Part shown: positions 44,264-52,872 of the stretch, piece after piece
How positions within the stretch are numbered: position 1 is the stretch's first letter
Layout of the letters: each line of letters begins with the position of its first letter
Made by a program: the position numbers and the translations under genes
From: an uncultured Marinobacter sp.
GTDB taxonomy: Bacteria; Pseudomonadota; Gammaproteobacteria; Pseudomonadales; Oleiphilaceae
Direction of reading: 5' to 3'
DNA: 64,000 nucleotides
Assembly: GCF_946886895.1 (NCBI RefSeq)
Contig: NZ_CAMPJO010000002.1
Coordinates: forward strand, 124,001-188,000
Notes under the pieces: generated by a model
Told to the model about the DNA's origin: nothing
What the model saw: only the letters and a program-made list of their open reading frames with translations
Database searches by the model: none

Positions 44264-45301
44264 ATGCAAACACGCAAGCTCGGAACGACAGATATTGATG
44301 TAACGCTGATTTGCCTCGGCACCATGACCTGGGGCGAACAAAACACCGAACAGGAGGCGTTCGAGCAACTGGATTACGCCATTGCCGAAGGCGTGAACTT
44401 CATTGATGCCGCCGAAATGTATCCGGTACCGCCGAGACCGGAAACCCAGGGCTTGACGGAAACCTACCTGGGCAACTGGCTGGCCCGGCGCGGCCGCCGG
44501 GACGACCTGGTCATTGCCTCCAAAGTGGCCGGGCCGGGTAACGGGCTGAGTTACCTGCGCAATGGCCCGCGCCTGACCCGGGCCCACATCCGGGAGGCCT
44601 GCGACGCCAGTCTCCGGCGCCTGCAGACAGACTACATCGATCTTTATCAGGTGCACTGGCCGGACCGGAGCACCAACTTCTTCGGCAAGCTCGGTTATGT
44701 TCATAACCCCGACGAGGACTTCACCCCCATCGAGGAAACGCTGGCCGCCCTCGATGAACTGGTCAGGGAGGGTAAGGTCCGCCACATAGGACTGTCCAAT
44801 GAAACCCCCTGGGGCATTATGGAGTACCTGCGGCTGGCCCGGGAAAAGAGCTGGCCCCGGGTGGCCAGTGTGCAGAACCCCTACAACCTGCTGAACCGGT
44901 CCTTCGAGGTTGGCTCGGCGGAAATTGCTCACCGGGAGCAGGCCGGGCTGCTGGCGTATTCGCCGCTGGCGTTTGGCATGCTGTCGGGCAAATACCTGGG
45001 CGACACCTGGCCGGAGAAAGCCCGGCTCACGCTGTACGAGCGCTTCAGCCGGTACACCAGTGGCCGGGGCGCGGATGCTACCCGCGCCTATGTCGAGCTG
45101 GCTCGCAGCCATGGGCTCTCTCCGGTGCAGATGGCACTGGCCTACGTCAACAGTCGCAGTTTTGTGACCAGTAACATCATCGGTGCCACCACCATGGACC
45201 AGTTGCGCGAGAATCTCGGTTCGGCCGACCTGACCCTCAGCACCGAGGTACTGGAGGCCATTGAGGGCATTCACCAGGAGTTTACCTACCCCTGTCCCTG
45301 A
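44264..45301 (+). CDS. Aldo/keto reductase, Tas-like
   Basis: A 345-residue NADP(H)-dependent oxidoreductase with a TIM-barrel fold, similar to E. coli Tas. Landmarks are MQTRKLGTTDIDVTLICLGTMTWGEQN, then FIDAAEMYPVPPRPETQG (catalytic Asp and Tyr), the Lys in DLVIASKVAGPG, and IDLYQVHWPDRSTNFFG with the catalytic His. ATG at 44264 with GGAGA upstream; the open frame begins 66 bases earlier. It is divergent from the glycosyltransferase. Substrate unknown. Confidence 0.9.
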   Translation: MQTRKLGTTDIDVTLICLGTMTWGEQNTEQEAFEQLDYAIAEGVNFIDAAEMYPVPPRPETQGLTETYLGNWLARRGRRDDLVIASKVAGPGNGLSYLRNGPRLTRAHIREACDASLRRLQTDYIDLYQVHWPDRSTNFFGKLGYVHNPDEDFTPIEETLAALDELVREGKVRHIGLSNETPWGIMEYLRLAREKSWPRVASVQNPYNLLNRSFEVGSAEIAHREQAGLLAYSPLAFGMLSGKYLGDTWPEKARLTLYERFSRYTSGRGADATRAYVELARSHGLSPVQMALAYVNSRSFVTSNIIGATTMDQLRENLGSADLTLSTEVLEAIEGIHQEFTYPCP

Positions 45302-45314
45302 GCCCGGAAGGGGT

Positions 45315-45333
45315 CCCCGCCGCAAGGGCGGGG
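45315..45333. terminator. Short GC hairpin after the aldo/keto reductase
   Basis: CCCCGCC and GGCGGGG form a 7-bp stem with a GCAAG loop, 14 nt past the stop codon. No T-run follows, so termination efficiency is uncertain. Confidence 0.45.
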
Positions 45334-45414
45334 TCCGGCTGGTTACATTCAGACATATCGGGGATTATTTTTTGACAAAAAGACGGTGATCCTGTGACAA
45401 AAAAGCGGCGTATT

Positions 45415-45430
45415 TGTGTGCGAAATCACA
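45415..45430. promoter_or_regulatory. CRP/Vfr-like site upstream of the small exported protein
   Basis: TGTGT-GCGAAA-TCACA matches the CRP consensus TGTGA-N6-TCACA at 9 of 10 core bases. It lies 80 bp upstream of the small-protein gene at 45511. Other regulators bind similar palindromes, so the call is tentative. Confidence 0.45.
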
Positions 45431-45510
45431 TCTTTCAGCCGCTCAATCATTAGACTTTAGCCTTAGGTATCCGTAAACTCGCTGTCCGGTTAAAGGTCAC
45501 TGTCTGAGTC

Positions 45511-45834
45511 ATGATTATTCGAATCTTCGTTGCCCTGCTCGCACTCAATCTGGTCGCTTTCGTGGTTCGCGCCGAAGCGGCTGAGCGCCCGTTTGATGAC
45601 GTGGGCGAGACCATGTCGGCCCAGGAGATCTATGAACTCCAGGAACGCATGTCCGGCGATTTCGAAGAAGACAGTTCTGAAGCCTTCACTGAAATCGGGT
45701 CACGCCTGCTGAGCCTGTCACTCAGCCGTTCCCGGAGCGGGGGCAAACACTACGCATCCGAACCTGCTCAACCTGATCACGGTATTGCCCTGCTTGAAGA
45801 AGGCGCCTGCCTGAATCTCAAGTGGAATTTCTGA
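45511..45834 (+). CDS. Small exported protein of unknown function
   Basis: A 107-residue protein with a clear Sec signal (MIIRIFVALLALNLVAFVVRAEA, cleavage probably after AEA or VRA). The mature part is acidic and helix-prone at first (VGETMSAQEIYELQERMSGDFEEDSSE), then has a Ser/Leu/Arg stretch (LLSLSLSRSRSGGK) and a single Cys near the end (EEGACLNLKWNF). No known domain was recognised. It stands alone, 152 bp before the acetyl-CoA hydrolase, with a CRP-like site upstream. Confidence that it is expressed is moderate, resting on the signal peptide and the open frame. Confidence 0.6.
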   Translation: MIIRIFVALLALNLVAFVVRAEAAERPFDDVGETMSAQEIYELQERMSGDFEEDSSEAFTEIGSRLLSLSLSRSRSGGKHYASEPAQPDHGIALLEEGACLNLKWNF

Positions 45835-45986
45835 TTCGGCTCCGGCCGCGCACAAACCTTCCTCCTGTCGTTTGATCCTGTCTCACCAGACTGCCTGAAT
45901 CCTGATTTGGCGCATTGCCTGTGGCCTGGCGTCGTGTGATCATCCGCCGTGTACAACCGGTGGATGGGCCAACAAGGAGTCGGACA

Positions 45987-48197
45987 ATGTCGGAACAGAG
46001 CGGGCAGCGTTTAAGCGATGTGGACGCCTGTGTAGAAGAAGTGATTCAACGGGTTGGCAAACACATCACGCTGGGGTTACCACTTGGCCTGGGCAAACCC
46101 GTGCGTTTCGTAAACGCGCTGTACCAGCGGGCCAAGGACGATCCGGGCATTCAGTTGCACATTTTCACCGCGCTGTCGTTGCTTGCCCCCAGGGGGGGAT
46201 CCTCTCTGGAGCAGCGCTTCATGGGGCCATTTTCCGAACGGTTGTACGGCCGTATACCGGAACTTGCCTATGCCCGCGATGCAGCGGGTAACTGTCTGCC
46301 AGACAATGTTCAGGTGTCGGAGTTCTTTTTCAAAGCCGGCAGCTACCTCCACAATCGTCCACAGCAGCGCCACTATGTGTGCACCAATTACACCCATGCG
46401 GTGCGGGATCTGATGGATCTTGGGGTGAACGTGGTTGCCCAGGCCGTGGCGCCCGGTAACCAGCACGAGGCGCAGGGCATGGTCAGCCTGAGCTGTAATC
46501 CGGACCTGACCCTGGATCTGATCCCGCTGTTGCGGGACCGGGAAGCCGCCGGAACGCCGGTGGCCCTGGTGGCGGAACTGAACGGTCAGTTGCCGTGGAT
46601 GGGCCACCATGCCGCCATTGAAGAGGCGCGGTTTGATGTTGTGCTCGGGCACCCTGCCTCGGATTACCCGTTGTTTTCCGCGCCCCAGATGGCCATTAGC
46701 CCGGAAGACCACCTGATCGGTTTTTACGCCAGTACCCTGCTGAAGGATGGTGGTACCCTCCAGGTGGGCATTGGCTCACTGGGGACCGCGCTGGTGTACA
46801 GTGCTATTCTGCGGCACCGGCATAACGGCGACTGGCAGGCGATGTTCGATCATCTCGGGGTGGCCGGGCATTTTCCGCTGGCTACGGTTCTTGGCGGTAC
46901 GGGGCCATTCGACCGCGGGCTCTATGGTTGCAGCGAAATGATGGTCGACGGCTTTCTGTCCCTGATGGAAGCCGGCATTCTGAGGCGGGAGGTGTATGAC
47001 CACGCCGATCTGCAGGCGCTGATCAATACCGGGAAGATCACCGAGCAGGTGAGCCTGGCGACCCTCGATGTGTTGCGACGGGAACGGTTGATTGATTCTC
47101 CGCTACGGGCCAGGGATGTGGACTGGCTGCTGAGCCTGGGCATCCTGCGGGATTCGGTGGAGTTCAAGGGCGGGCGCCTCCGGGTGGGTGAGCGTTCCAT
47201 TGACGCCGATCTCGACGACAGCGAGGCGAGGGAAGCCATCGAAGCGCTGGCGCTGGGAGACCGTCTACGGGGTGGTGTGGTCATGCACGGCGGATTTTTT
47301 CTCGGCCCCGAGCGTTTCTACGAGGCTTTGCGGTCGCTGTCAGACGAGCAGCGAGACCGCATCTGCATGACCAGCGTCAATTTTATCAATCACCTTTACG
47401 ATCACCGGTTTGGCAACCAGCGCCTGAAAGTGGCCCAGCGGGCCCATGGTCGGTTCATCAACTCCGCCATGATGGTCACACTTAATGGCGCCGCCGTGTC
47501 CGACGGGCTGGAAGACGGCCGTGTGGTCAGTGGCGTGGGTGGCCAGTACAACTTTGTGGCCATGGCCCATGAATTACCGGATGGCCGTTCAGTTCTGTCA
47601 CTCCGCAGTACCCGCAAATCCCGTGGCGAGGTGGTGTCCAACATTGTCTTCAGTTACGGCCACTGCACCATTCCCCGCCACCTGCGGGATATTGTGATCA
47701 CCGAATACGGCATTGCCGATGTGCGGGGGCAGCCCGACGAGCAGGTTTACCTTCGCCTGATCCGGATTGCGGATTCCCGGTTCCAGCAGGAGCTGCTTCG
47801 AAAGGCCCAGAAAGCCGGCAAGGTGGACGCGTCGTTCCGGTTGCCGGAGAGCTGGTGCAACAACACACCGGATGCTGTCCGGCGTGCCATCGCGGCAACC
47901 GGAGACGGGGATCTGTTCCCCGCCTTTCCGTTCGGGCGGGATTTTACCGATGAGGAACTGACGTTAGGGAAAGCCCTTAAAACACTGAAGGCCGCAACCT
48001 CCACTCGTCGTGGTAAACTGGCGACCCTTTGGCAAGCCATGCGAGCCACGGACGAGGACGGCCAGTACGAAGCGCTCCTGGAGCGAATGGGTCTCGACAA
48101 GCCCTCGGGGCTGCGGGAGGCCCTGGACCGGCGCCTGGTCATTCACGGCTTGCAACAGCTTGAAACCCCTCCGGATACAGGAAACTCAACAGTCTGA
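45987..48197 (+). CDS. Large acetyl-CoA hydrolase/transferase family protein
   Basis: A 736-residue member of the acetyl-CoA hydrolase/transferase superfamily, which moves CoA between acyl-CoAs and carboxylates through a glutamyl-CoA intermediate. The N-terminal domain begins HITLGLPLGLGKPVRFVNAL. The C-terminal domain has GVGGQYNFVAMAHELPDGRSVLSLRST and the typical IVITEYGIADVRGQPDEQV. Typical members have 430-540 residues; the extra length lies mainly in the middle and C terminus. I chose the ATG at 45987, which has AAGGAG upstream; the open frame starts at 45915. Its last bases overlap the FKBP gene start. Substrate unknown. Confidence 0.88.
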   Translation: MSEQSGQRLSDVDACVEEVIQRVGKHITLGLPLGLGKPVRFVNALYQRAKDDPGIQLHIFTALSLLAPRGGSSLEQRFMGPFSERLYGRIPELAYARDAAGNCLPDNVQVSEFFFKAGSYLHNRPQQRHYVCTNYTHAVRDLMDLGVNVVAQAVAPGNQHEAQGMVSLSCNPDLTLDLIPLLRDREAAGTPVALVAELNGQLPWMGHHAAIEEARFDVVLGHPASDYPLFSAPQMAISPEDHLIGFYASTLLKDGGTLQVGIGSLGTALVYSAILRHRHNGDWQAMFDHLGVAGHFPLATVLGGTGPFDRGLYGCSEMMVDGFLSLMEAGILRREVYDHADLQALINTGKITEQVSLATLDVLRRERLIDSPLRARDVDWLLSLGILRDSVEFKGGRLRVGERSIDADLDDSEAREAIEALALGDRLRGGVVMHGGFFLGPERFYEALRSLSDEQRDRICMTSVNFINHLYDHRFGNQRLKVAQRAHGRFINSAMMVTLNGAAVSDGLEDGRVVSGVGGQYNFVAMAHELPDGRSVLSLRSTRKSRGEVVSNIVFSYGHCTIPRHLRDIVITEYGIADVRGQPDEQVYLRLIRIADSRFQQELLRKAQKAGKVDASFRLPESWCNNTPDAVRRAIAATGDGDLFPAFPFGRDFTDEELTLGKALKTLKAATSTRRGKLATLWQAMRATDEDGQYEALLERMGLDKPSGLREALDRRLVIHGLQQLETPPDTGNSTV

Positions 48198-48667
48198 TGG
48201 ATGCTTCACAAGCAACACCTGATGTTTTTACGGTTCACTACGTATTGAAGAACAAGGTCGGCGAACTGGTGGACACTTCCGAAGGCAGCGAACCACTGCA
48301 CTTTCTCTACGGTAGCCCGGATATCATCGAAGGCATCCAGCAGGCGGTGAAAGACCGTAATGTGGGGGATTGCCTGGAAGTGACGGTGCCTCCGGCCATG
48401 GCCTACGGCGAGCATAAGCCGGAACTGGTGCGCAAGGTTCCTCGCTCACTGTTCGAGGGCATCGAAAACCTGCAGATCGGGATGAAATTTCAGACCAATA
48501 CCGGCGATGAAGCCCAGATCGTTCAGGTGGTGAGCATTGACGGTAACCTGGTCAAGGTGGATGCCAATCACCCGCTGGCGGGTTTCACCCTGTATTTTGA
48601 TCTTGAAATCGTCGGCCGGCGCGAAGCCACCGAAGACGAAGTCGCCCAGGGTCGCCCTCTGTTCTGA
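48197..48667 (+). CDS. FKBP-type peptidyl-prolyl isomerase, SlyD-like
   Basis: A 156-residue cytoplasmic chaperone and prolyl isomerase. The FKBP core is split by an IF (insert-in-flap) domain as in SlyD: VHYVLKNKVGELVDTSEGSEPLHFLYG, then GDCLEVTVPPAMAYGEHKPELVRKVPRS, and finally DANHPLAGFTLYFDLEIVGRREATEDE. The His/Cys-rich metal-binding tail of E. coli SlyD is absent. The ATG overlaps the last base of the acetyl-CoA hydrolase gene. Its last 83 bp are antisense to olsA. Confidence 0.9.
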   Translation: MDASQATPDVFTVHYVLKNKVGELVDTSEGSEPLHFLYGSPDIIEGIQQAVKDRNVGDCLEVTVPPAMAYGEHKPELVRKVPRSLFEGIENLQIGMKFQTNTGDEAQIVQVVSIDGNLVKVDANHPLAGFTLYFDLEIVGRREATEDEVAQGRPLF

Positions 48668-49448
48668 CCGGCGGGTTCCGTGGGCCCGTGTCCCGTTCCC
48701 CTGCCTGGATACACTTCAGGCCATTCAGTACCGTGTGTTGCAGTTGCGCTGTCAGTTCCGCTGTGGCGGTACCCGGGCAGGTCGCCACCGGGTCGTGGAA
48801 CAGCACATCCACTTGCGCAGCGGGTTGCCGGAGCATCCGCAACAGATGCTGCTCGAATCTGTCCTCGCCCACGAACGGCGCCAGGTGGTCCGGGCGGCTG
48901 TTACGCCGGTAGCTGATGGTGACTGGCTGGATGGCGGCGCCGGCCTCGCTGGTGGCCTGCAGCAACAGGCCATGGAAAGGCAGGACCGTCAGGCCGGCAC
49001 TGGTGGTCCCTTCCGGAAAGATCAGTACCGATTCGCCGGTCGCCAGGGCCTGGCTGATGCGTGTTCGCACCTGCCGCGCCTGTCCGCCGCCCCGGCGGAT
49101 GAACAGAGTGCCGGCCTGGCGCGCCAGCCAACCGATTACCGGCCACTGGCCCACTTCCGCTTTGGACAGAAACCGTATCGGCATGAGGCTGCCCAGAATC
49201 GGGATGTCCGACCAACTGATGTGGTTGCAGACGAACAGTGCCCGCTGCTCCCGGGGCACGCCGTGAACGCGCACGTCCAGCCCAAGACACCGGCAGGCCC
49301 AGCGAAAGCAGCGCCGGGCCCAGGGAGTGCGGTCGATGAGAGTACCGGTGACCCGTTCCGTGAGCAGCAGGGTCAGCGCCAGCAGCCCCGTCGCCAGCAG
49401 GAACAGGGCGAAGGCCGTCAGCCGGGTCGCTAGCCGTATCCATTCCAT
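48585..49448 (-). CDS. olsA: Lyso-ornithine lipid/1-acylglycerol-phosphate acyltransferase
   Basis: A 287-residue PlsC-family acyltransferase with an N-terminal membrane helix (LTAFALFLLATGLLALTLLLT). The catalytic HX4D is in FVCNHISWSDIPILG, with FLSKAEVGQWPVIGWLARQAGTLFIRRG and the FPEGTTSAG motif. Because olsB lies 35 bp upstream on the same strand, the natural role is the second acylation of ornithine lipid, although plain PlsC activity on lysophosphatidate is possible. The C-terminal 83 bp overlap the FKBP gene on the opposite strand; no earlier stop exists in frame. Confidence 0.85.
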   Translation of the reverse strand: MEWIRLATRLTAFALFLLATGLLALTLLLTERVTGTLIDRTPWARRCFRWACRCLGLDVRVHGVPREQRALFVCNHISWSDIPILGSLMPIRFLSKAEVGQWPVIGWLARQAGTLFIRRGGGQARQVRTRISQALATGESVLIFPEGTTSAGLTVLPFHGLLLQATSEAGAAIQPVTISYRRNSRPDHLAPFVGEDRFEQHLLRMLRQPAAQVDVLFHDPVATCPGTATAELTAQLQHTVLNGLKCIQAGERDTGPRNPPVRTEGDPGRLRLRWLRAGRRFQDQNTG

Positions 49449-49483
49449 TTCTCGACTCCGTCAGTAGCGTCGGACCGGCCGGT

Positions 49484-50245
49484 TCAGGAAGCCCGGCGCA
49501 GGAAATGTCGGCTGTAGCGGTCGGCTAACCGGTTCACTTCCAGCAGCACCAGCAGGTCGGCGCACCGGAAATCCGGATCCCAGCAGGGCTCGCCACACAC
49601 ACGGGCTCCCAGTCGCATATACGCCCGGATCAGTGCCGGCACATCCACCGGACGGTCACTGGCGCTGGTGTGAGTGAGGTGGGGCAGTTCCCGGAGTGGG
49701 GTCACCCGGAAGGCGTCGTCCGCCAGGTATTGCTCCTGGAGGTGCCGGGCAATCCGCCAGGCTTTCAGGCCACCGTCGGACATACTGATGCTGGCGCAGC
49801 CAATCAGGTAGTCAACACCATGCGCCACCAGGTATTCGGCCACGGCGGCCCACAACAGGCTGATGGTAGCGCCGTTCCGGTAATCCGGGTGAACGCAGGT
49901 ACGCCCCAGTTCCGCCACCGTGCCCGGAAGCTGTTCGAGTGCGGTGAGGTCGAATTCGCCGGCGGAATAGAAGCCGCCGACACGGCGTGTCCTGGACTGG
50001 TGCAGAACCCGTGTGGTGGCAACCATTTCGCCGGTTTCGGTGTCGGTGACAACCAGGTGATCGCAGGCTGCGTCAAAGGCGTCGGCGTCGATGCCCGGGG
50101 TTTCCGCGCCCAGATCGCTGCCATACTCCTCGGAAAACACCCGGTACCGAAGCTGCTGGGCGGCCCGGATCTGCTCGGGGCAACGAGTCACGTCGGTTTT
50201 CAGGCGGCGGGCGCTGCGTGGGGCTCTCGCGGTTTGTGCAGTCAT
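49484..50245 (-). CDS. olsB: Ornithine N-acyltransferase
   Basis: A 253-residue GNAT-fold enzyme that transfers a 3-hydroxyacyl chain from ACP to ornithine, the first step of ornithine-lipid synthesis. Landmarks are CPEQIRAAQQLRYRVFSEEYG, EFDLTALEQLPGTVAELGRTCVHPDYRNGATI, and the end PVDVPALIRAYMRLGARVCGEPCWDPDFRCADLLVLL. These are typical of the hemolysin-like OlsB family. It is followed by olsA and preceded by four 11-bp-phased repeats that resemble tandem Pho boxes. Ornithine lipids replace phospholipids when phosphate is scarce, so such regulation makes sense. Confidence 0.9.
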   Translation of the reverse strand: MTAQTARAPRSARRLKTDVTRCPEQIRAAQQLRYRVFSEEYGSDLGAETPGIDADAFDAACDHLVVTDTETGEMVATTRVLHQSRTRRVGGFYSAGEFDLTALEQLPGTVAELGRTCVHPDYRNGATISLLWAAVAEYLVAHGVDYLIGCASISMSDGGLKAWRIARHLQEQYLADDAFRVTPLRELPHLTHTSASDRPVDVPALIRAYMRLGARVCGEPCWDPDFRCADLLVLLEVNRLADRYSRHFLRRAS

Positions 50246-50293
50246 GGCATGGTCTCTTTTGTTTCCATTTAAGGATCAGCCTATGAATGCGGT

Positions 50294-50333
50294 GTGACAC
50301 ATCGGTGACCGCCCGGTGACGTCTCTGTGACAG
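50294..50333 (-). promoter_or_regulatory. Four 11-bp-phased direct repeats upstream of olsBA (Pho-box-like)
   Basis: GTGAC occurs on the plus strand at 50294, 50305, 50316 and 50327, exactly 11 bp apart. On the minus strand, the direction of olsB, they read CTGTCAC, ACGTCAC, CGGTCAC and GTGTCAC with 4-nt spacers, the architecture of two tandem Pho boxes. The nearest half-site ends 48 nt before the olsB start codon. The divergent response regulator, itself of the OmpR/PhoB fold, is an alternative binder. Confidence 0.6.
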
Positions 50334-50406
50334 ACGACAGGAAGGTGAGACCTGTGTCACGGGCTGTAACGGATGGGTGGTTCCATGTATATTTCTGAAT
50401 AGCATG

Positions 50407-50412
50407 TATAAT
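50407..50412 (+). promoter_or_regulatory. -10 element for the two-component operon
   Basis: A perfect TATAAT lies 71 bp upstream of the response-regulator start, with no good -35 at 17 bp. The octamer CATGTATA occurs at 50384 and again at 50403, and TGTAAC and TGTTACAG flank them. This suggests activator-dependent, perhaps autoregulated, expression. Confidence 0.45.
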
Positions 50413-50483
50413 TGCTGTTACAGCAGGTTGCCTGTATCGTCAGGATCAGAGAATCACCTGAAACCGGAACAACAAAACCAGAG

Positions 50484-51221
50484 ATGGATGGCGTGGAACA
50501 AACAAACGAAAGTTGGCGAATTCTCATCGTCGAGGACGACGAACGACTGGCTGAGCTGACCCGCGAATACCTCGAGAGCAATGGTTTGACGGTCGGCCTC
50601 GAAACTCATGGCGGCGCGGCCGTGGAACGTATCCGCAGTGAGCAGCCGGACCTGGTGGTGCTGGATCTGATGTTGCCCGGGGAGGACGGCCTGTCGATCT
50701 GTCGCCGTGTTCGCCCGCAGTATTCCGGCCCGATTATCATGCTGACCGCGCGTACCGATGACCTGGATCAGGTCCTGGGCCTGGAAATGGGTGCGGACGA
50801 CTACGTCAGCAAACCGGTGAAGCCCCGTGTGCTGCTGGCCCGTATCCGCGCCATGTTGCGCCGGGTGACTGAAAACGCCCAGGGCCAGGGGGGCGAGGTG
50901 AATGGCGAAGAGCCGGCCCGCCTGCAGTTCAATGACCTGGTGGTCGACCGGTCCATGCGGGAAGCCTGGCTGAATGATGAAAGTATCGATCTGACCAGTG
51001 CCGAATTCGACCTGCTCTGGCTGTTGGCCAGCAATGCCGGCCGGGTGTTGAGCAGGGAGGAGATCTTCACCGCCCTGCGCGGCATTGAGTACGATGGCCA
51101 GGATCGCTCCATCGACGTCCGGGTTTCCCGGATCCGTCCCAAGATTGGTGATGATCCGATCCATCCCCGCAGAATCAAGACCGTCCGGAGCAAAGGCTAC
51201 CTGTTTGTGAAAGAAGCCTGA
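50484..51221 (+). CDS. OmpR-family response regulator, BfmR/RstA-like
   Basis: A 245-residue DNA-binding response regulator. The receiver begins WRILIVEDDERLAELTREYL and has the phospho-Asp in LVVLDLMLPGEDGL and the Lys in ADDYVSKPVKPRVLLARI. After a Gly/Glu-rich linker, the winged helix contains IDLTSAEFDLLWLLASNAGRVLSREEIF and the recognition helix RSIDVRVSRIRPKIGDDP. It most resembles BfmR of Pseudomonas and Acinetobacter and E. coli RstA. I used the ATG at 50484, although its ribosome-binding site is weak; a GTG at 50493 is possible. The kinase follows on the same strand. Confidence 0.88.
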   Translation: MDGVEQTNESWRILIVEDDERLAELTREYLESNGLTVGLETHGGAAVERIRSEQPDLVVLDLMLPGEDGLSICRRVRPQYSGPIIMLTARTDDLDQVLGLEMGADDYVSKPVKPRVLLARIRAMLRRVTENAQGQGGEVNGEEPARLQFNDLVVDRSMREAWLNDESIDLTSAEFDLLWLLASNAGRVLSREEIFTALRGIEYDGQDRSIDVRVSRIRPKIGDDPIHPRRIKTVRSKGYLFVKEA

Positions 51222-51297
51222 CGATACTCCTTCTGGTACCGGTGTCCGGGTGTTGGCCCGCCACCGGTACCGTGTGTCTGCCCCAGGGTTCCCAGAC

Positions 51298-52872
51298 ATG
51301 TCCCTGACGTTTTTCTTCAAGCTGTACGCCCGCCTCGCCGGCCTCACCGCACTGGTTCTCGTGTTGTGCGTTCTGCTGTTCCTCGGCATCAACTCGGTAC
51401 GTTCCCAGTTCTGGCATGAGCACTTCCCGGCGCCACTGATGCGCTGGCTCGCGGCCTCGCCAGCACCCGCCGCGCAGTACCCGTGGCTTGGATCACTGTT
51501 CGATTTCCGGGTTGCCGCCGTGGATACCCTCGATCTGTCGCCGGTGGTGCGGGAACGGCTGGGCTATGGCCAGGTTGTGGCCGTCGACAGTAGCGTTGGC
51601 TACCGGGTGTTGGTGGCTGGCGCTCACGGTGGCATCCTGCAGTTGCGGTTAACCGAGCCCTATCGGGATGCCGCCTACGCCTTCGCGCTGGTCCTGAGGC
51701 AGAGCCTGAACCAGGCGCAGCCTGGCCAGCGTGATGCGTTGGCTGCGCGGGTATCGGAGGCGCTGAACCTCAGGTTGCAACGGCTTGATGAGGCGGGGAC
51801 CCTGCCATCCGCTGATGTCCTGGAACGGGTTGCGAACCAGGGCGTGGCCCTGTATTCACCGGGCTCCGGCACCAGGGCGCAGGCCCTCCTCCGGCTTTCC
51901 GATGGCGAGTTGATTGACATTGCTTTCCCCCCACCGTTCCGGCCCTGGGCCTGGCCCGTGGTACTGCTGCTTGTAGTGGTGGCTGGCGGGGTATTGGCGC
52001 TGGCGTTGTATGCCGCCCTGCGTGAAGTGGACAAGAACCTCCGGAGTGTGGAATCGGTGGCCGTTCGGATTGCCCGTGGTGAGATGGGGGCCCGGGTGGA
52101 AGCGAGTGAGAGCCGGCTGGTGTCCCGTCTGGCGTTGTCGTTCAATGGTATGGCGGAACACATCCAGCGCCTGGTGAATGTGCAGCGGGAGATGATTCAC
52201 GCGGTGTCCCATGAATTGCGAACGCCGGTGGCCCGTATCCGGTTCGGTATCCAGATGATTGAGGATTGCGAGGATCGGGAGAGCCTGCAGAAGCAACTGG
52301 AGGGCATCGATGGGGATATCCAGGAACTGGACGAACTGATTGACGAGATCCTGACCTACGCCCGCCTTGAGCAGGGCGGTCCGGTGTTTGCCCTGCAAGA
52401 GGCATCGGTGACCGACATTGTCCGGCAAGTGGTGTCTGAACAACAGGTTATTCGCCCGGCGCTGAGCATTGAAGGCGAGATCGACGAAGATGCCGAGAAC
52501 TGGGCGATGGCGGACGTGGAGCCCCGATACATCCACCGTGCCATTCAGAACCTGGTGGGTAACGCCGGCCGCTATGCCAGGGACCGGGTGGTGGTCAGGT
52601 GCCACATCGATGAGGATAACTGTCGCATTGATGTGGAAGACGACGGCCCGGGTATCCCGGAGCAGGACTGGGAAAAGGTGTTCACTGCCTTTGCCCGGCT
52701 GGATGACAGCCGGACCCGCACCTCGGGGGGGTATGGCCTGGGGTTATCGATTGTCCGACGTATTCTTTACTGGCACGGTGGCCAGGCATTCGTGAGTCGC
52801 AGTGAGGCCCTGGGCGGTGCCCGTTTCAGCCTGGTCTGGCCCAGAAAAAAACCGGTAAATCCGAATCTGTGA
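51298..52872 (+). CDS. Membrane sensor histidine kinase, BfmS/RstB-like
   Basis: A 524-residue kinase with TM1 at residues 10-33 (LAGLTALVLVLCVLLFLGI), a periplasmic sensor of about 200 residues, TM2 (PWAWPVVLLLVVVAGGVLALAL), and a HAMP domain. HisKA follows with the phospho-acceptor in MIHAVSHELRTPVARIRFG, then a HATPase with NLVGNAGRYA, DDGPGIP and GGYGLGLSIVRR. The ATG at 51298 gives a sensible N terminus; the frame opens at 51250. It lies 76 bp after its regulator. In relatives this pair controls envelope and biofilm traits; the signal is unknown here. Confidence 0.88.
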   Translation: MSLTFFFKLYARLAGLTALVLVLCVLLFLGINSVRSQFWHEHFPAPLMRWLAASPAPAAQYPWLGSLFDFRVAAVDTLDLSPVVRERLGYGQVVAVDSSVGYRVLVAGAHGGILQLRLTEPYRDAAYAFALVLRQSLNQAQPGQRDALAARVSEALNLRLQRLDEAGTLPSADVLERVANQGVALYSPGSGTRAQALLRLSDGELIDIAFPPPFRPWAWPVVLLLVVVAGGVLALALYAALREVDKNLRSVESVAVRIARGEMGARVEASESRLVSRLALSFNGMAEHIQRLVNVQREMIHAVSHELRTPVARIRFGIQMIEDCEDRESLQKQLEGIDGDIQELDELIDEILTYARLEQGGPVFALQEASVTDIVRQVVSEQQVIRPALSIEGEIDEDAENWAMADVEPRYIHRAIQNLVGNAGRYARDRVVVRCHIDEDNCRIDVEDDGPGIPEQDWEKVFTAFARLDDSRTRTSGGYGLGLSIVRRILYWHGGQAFVSRSEALGGARFSLVWPRKKPVNPNL

